A stretch of 64,000 nucleotides of DNA from Collimonas pratensis (GTDB lineage: Bacteria; Pseudomonadota; Gammaproteobacteria; Burkholderiales; Burkholderiaceae_D). The stretch spans positions 4,712,001-4,776,000 of the forward strand of contig NZ_CP013234.1 in assembly GCF_001584185.1 (NCBI RefSeq), read 5' to 3'. Shown here one piece after another: positions 63,548-64,000 of this stretch. Every line of letters begins with the position of its first letter. The first letter of the stretch is position 1. The notes below the pieces were generated by a model that was not told the origin of the DNA, did not search any database, and was given only the letters and a program-made list of their open reading frames with translations. Position numbers and translations under genes: made by a program.

Positions 63548-64000
63548 GTGAAGCGTTACGCCGGTGTTGTTGCATGCATTTTTGTCTATTTCGTTGCCAT
63601 CGCAGGGGGCATGATTCCCGCCAAGGAAAGCCGCGCGGATGCGATGGATGATATCCAGAGCCGGCGCACGATTCGCGTCGCGGTGCCGAAAGATACACCG
63701 CCGTTTGGCGCGGAAAACCAGTACAAGTCGCTCGAAGGTTTCGATATCTCGATCGCCAAGATGATTTCGCTGGAGCTGGGCGTGAAACTCGACATGGTGC
63801 CGCTAGCCAGCGCGGAGCGCATTCCTTCGTTGCTGAACCATCACGTCGACCTGGTGATTTCCAGCCTCGGCAAAAATCCGGAACGCTTGAAACAGATCGA
63901 TTTTTCGCAAGCGTACGCACCGTTTTACCTGGGCGTGTTCGGCGCGCCGAACCTGGACGTAAAAAATGCCGCAGGCCTGGCCGGCAAGACGATCGCCGTG
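63548..64000 (+). CDS. Periplasmic amino-acid-binding protein of an ABC transporter, N-terminal part
   Basis: A substrate-binding protein family 3 (type 2 periplasmic-binding fold), running off the right edge after 151 codons. GTG 63548 is preceded by GGGAG (63536-63540). Signal peptide MKRYAGVVACIFVYFVAIAG, then IRVAVPKDTPPFG, LEGFDISIAKMIS, LGVKLDMVPLASAERIPSLL, and DLVISSLGKNPERLKQIDFS, the usual order for polar amino acid binders. Permease and ATPase genes would lie beyond the window. Confidence 0.88.
   Translation, partial: MKRYAGVVACIFVYFVAIAGGMIPAKESRADAMDDIQSRRTIRVAVPKDTPPFGAENQYKSLEGFDISIAKMISLELGVKLDMVPLASAERIPSLLNHHVDLVISSLGKNPERLKQIDFSQAYAPFYLGVFGAPNLDVKNAAGLAGKTIAV

Overview
The window looks like a chromosomal segment of a betaproteobacterium, most likely Oxalobacteraceae (Collimonas/Herminiimonas-like). 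This rests on gene content and order (serC-pheA-hisC-tyrA-aroA-cmk-rpsA-ihfB-lapA-lapB-ugd-rfaE1), on OmpA proteins with a GLCW...PGCDGE N-terminal motif, and on a tmRNA whose tag reads ANDNSYALAA. The genus is inferred, not proven.

Region 1 (1-22750, minus strand) holds three tandem trimeric autotransporter adhesins (YadA/Hsf type). In transcription order they are adhesin C (9477-21371, 3964 aa), adhesin B (2126-8764, 2212 aa) and adhesin A (1-2070, cut by the window edge). All begin with an extended signal peptide. B and C show a full YadA membrane anchor. Most of each protein is a Ser/Thr-rich stalk of 18-residue and 14-residue units, expanded at DNA level by 108-bp and larger duplications. 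C has no N-terminal head and one repeat stalk of about 3400 residues. B and C are preceded by homologous 5' leaders with blocks at fixed spacing from the start codon and a possible short leader peptide; A follows B by 55 bp and probably depends on it. An AT-rich, gene-free 0.7 kb lies upstream of C.

Region 2 (22757-33700) is housekeeping: ylqF/rbgA GTPase, an HDAC-like deacetylase, a coupled moxR-DUF58-tgpA-mltB envelope operon, yaeQ, a DUF1415 gene, a small helix-turn-helix gene with possible leader ORFs, cysM and a comEA-like gene.

Region 3 (33851-53164, all minus strand) carries gyrA, serC, pheA, hisC, tyrA, aroA, a SWIM-SNF2 helicase, cmk, rpsA, ihfB, lapA, lapB, ugd and rfaE1. It joins serine and aromatic amino acid synthesis to translation, nucleoid structure and LPS control. 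The SNF2 gene between aroA and cmk is the unexpected member.

Region 4 (53441-64000, mostly plus strand) has two related ompA genes, ubiG, gph, a DUF748 envelope protein and ssrA (tmRNA). A 162-bp palindromic MITE-like element with 22-bp terminal inverted repeats and a 5-bp flanking duplication sits at the end of ubiG and supplies its stop codon. Downstream of ssrA are palindromes and imperfect copies of the ssrA 3' flank on both sides of a lysR-pdxI(ydbC) divergent pair, which suggests an integration hot spot. The window ends in a periplasmic amino-acid-binding protein.

The best candidates for something undescribed are the duplicated adhesin leaders with their leader ORF, the giant headless adhesin, the ubiG-terminating palindromic element and the ssrA-flank repeats.
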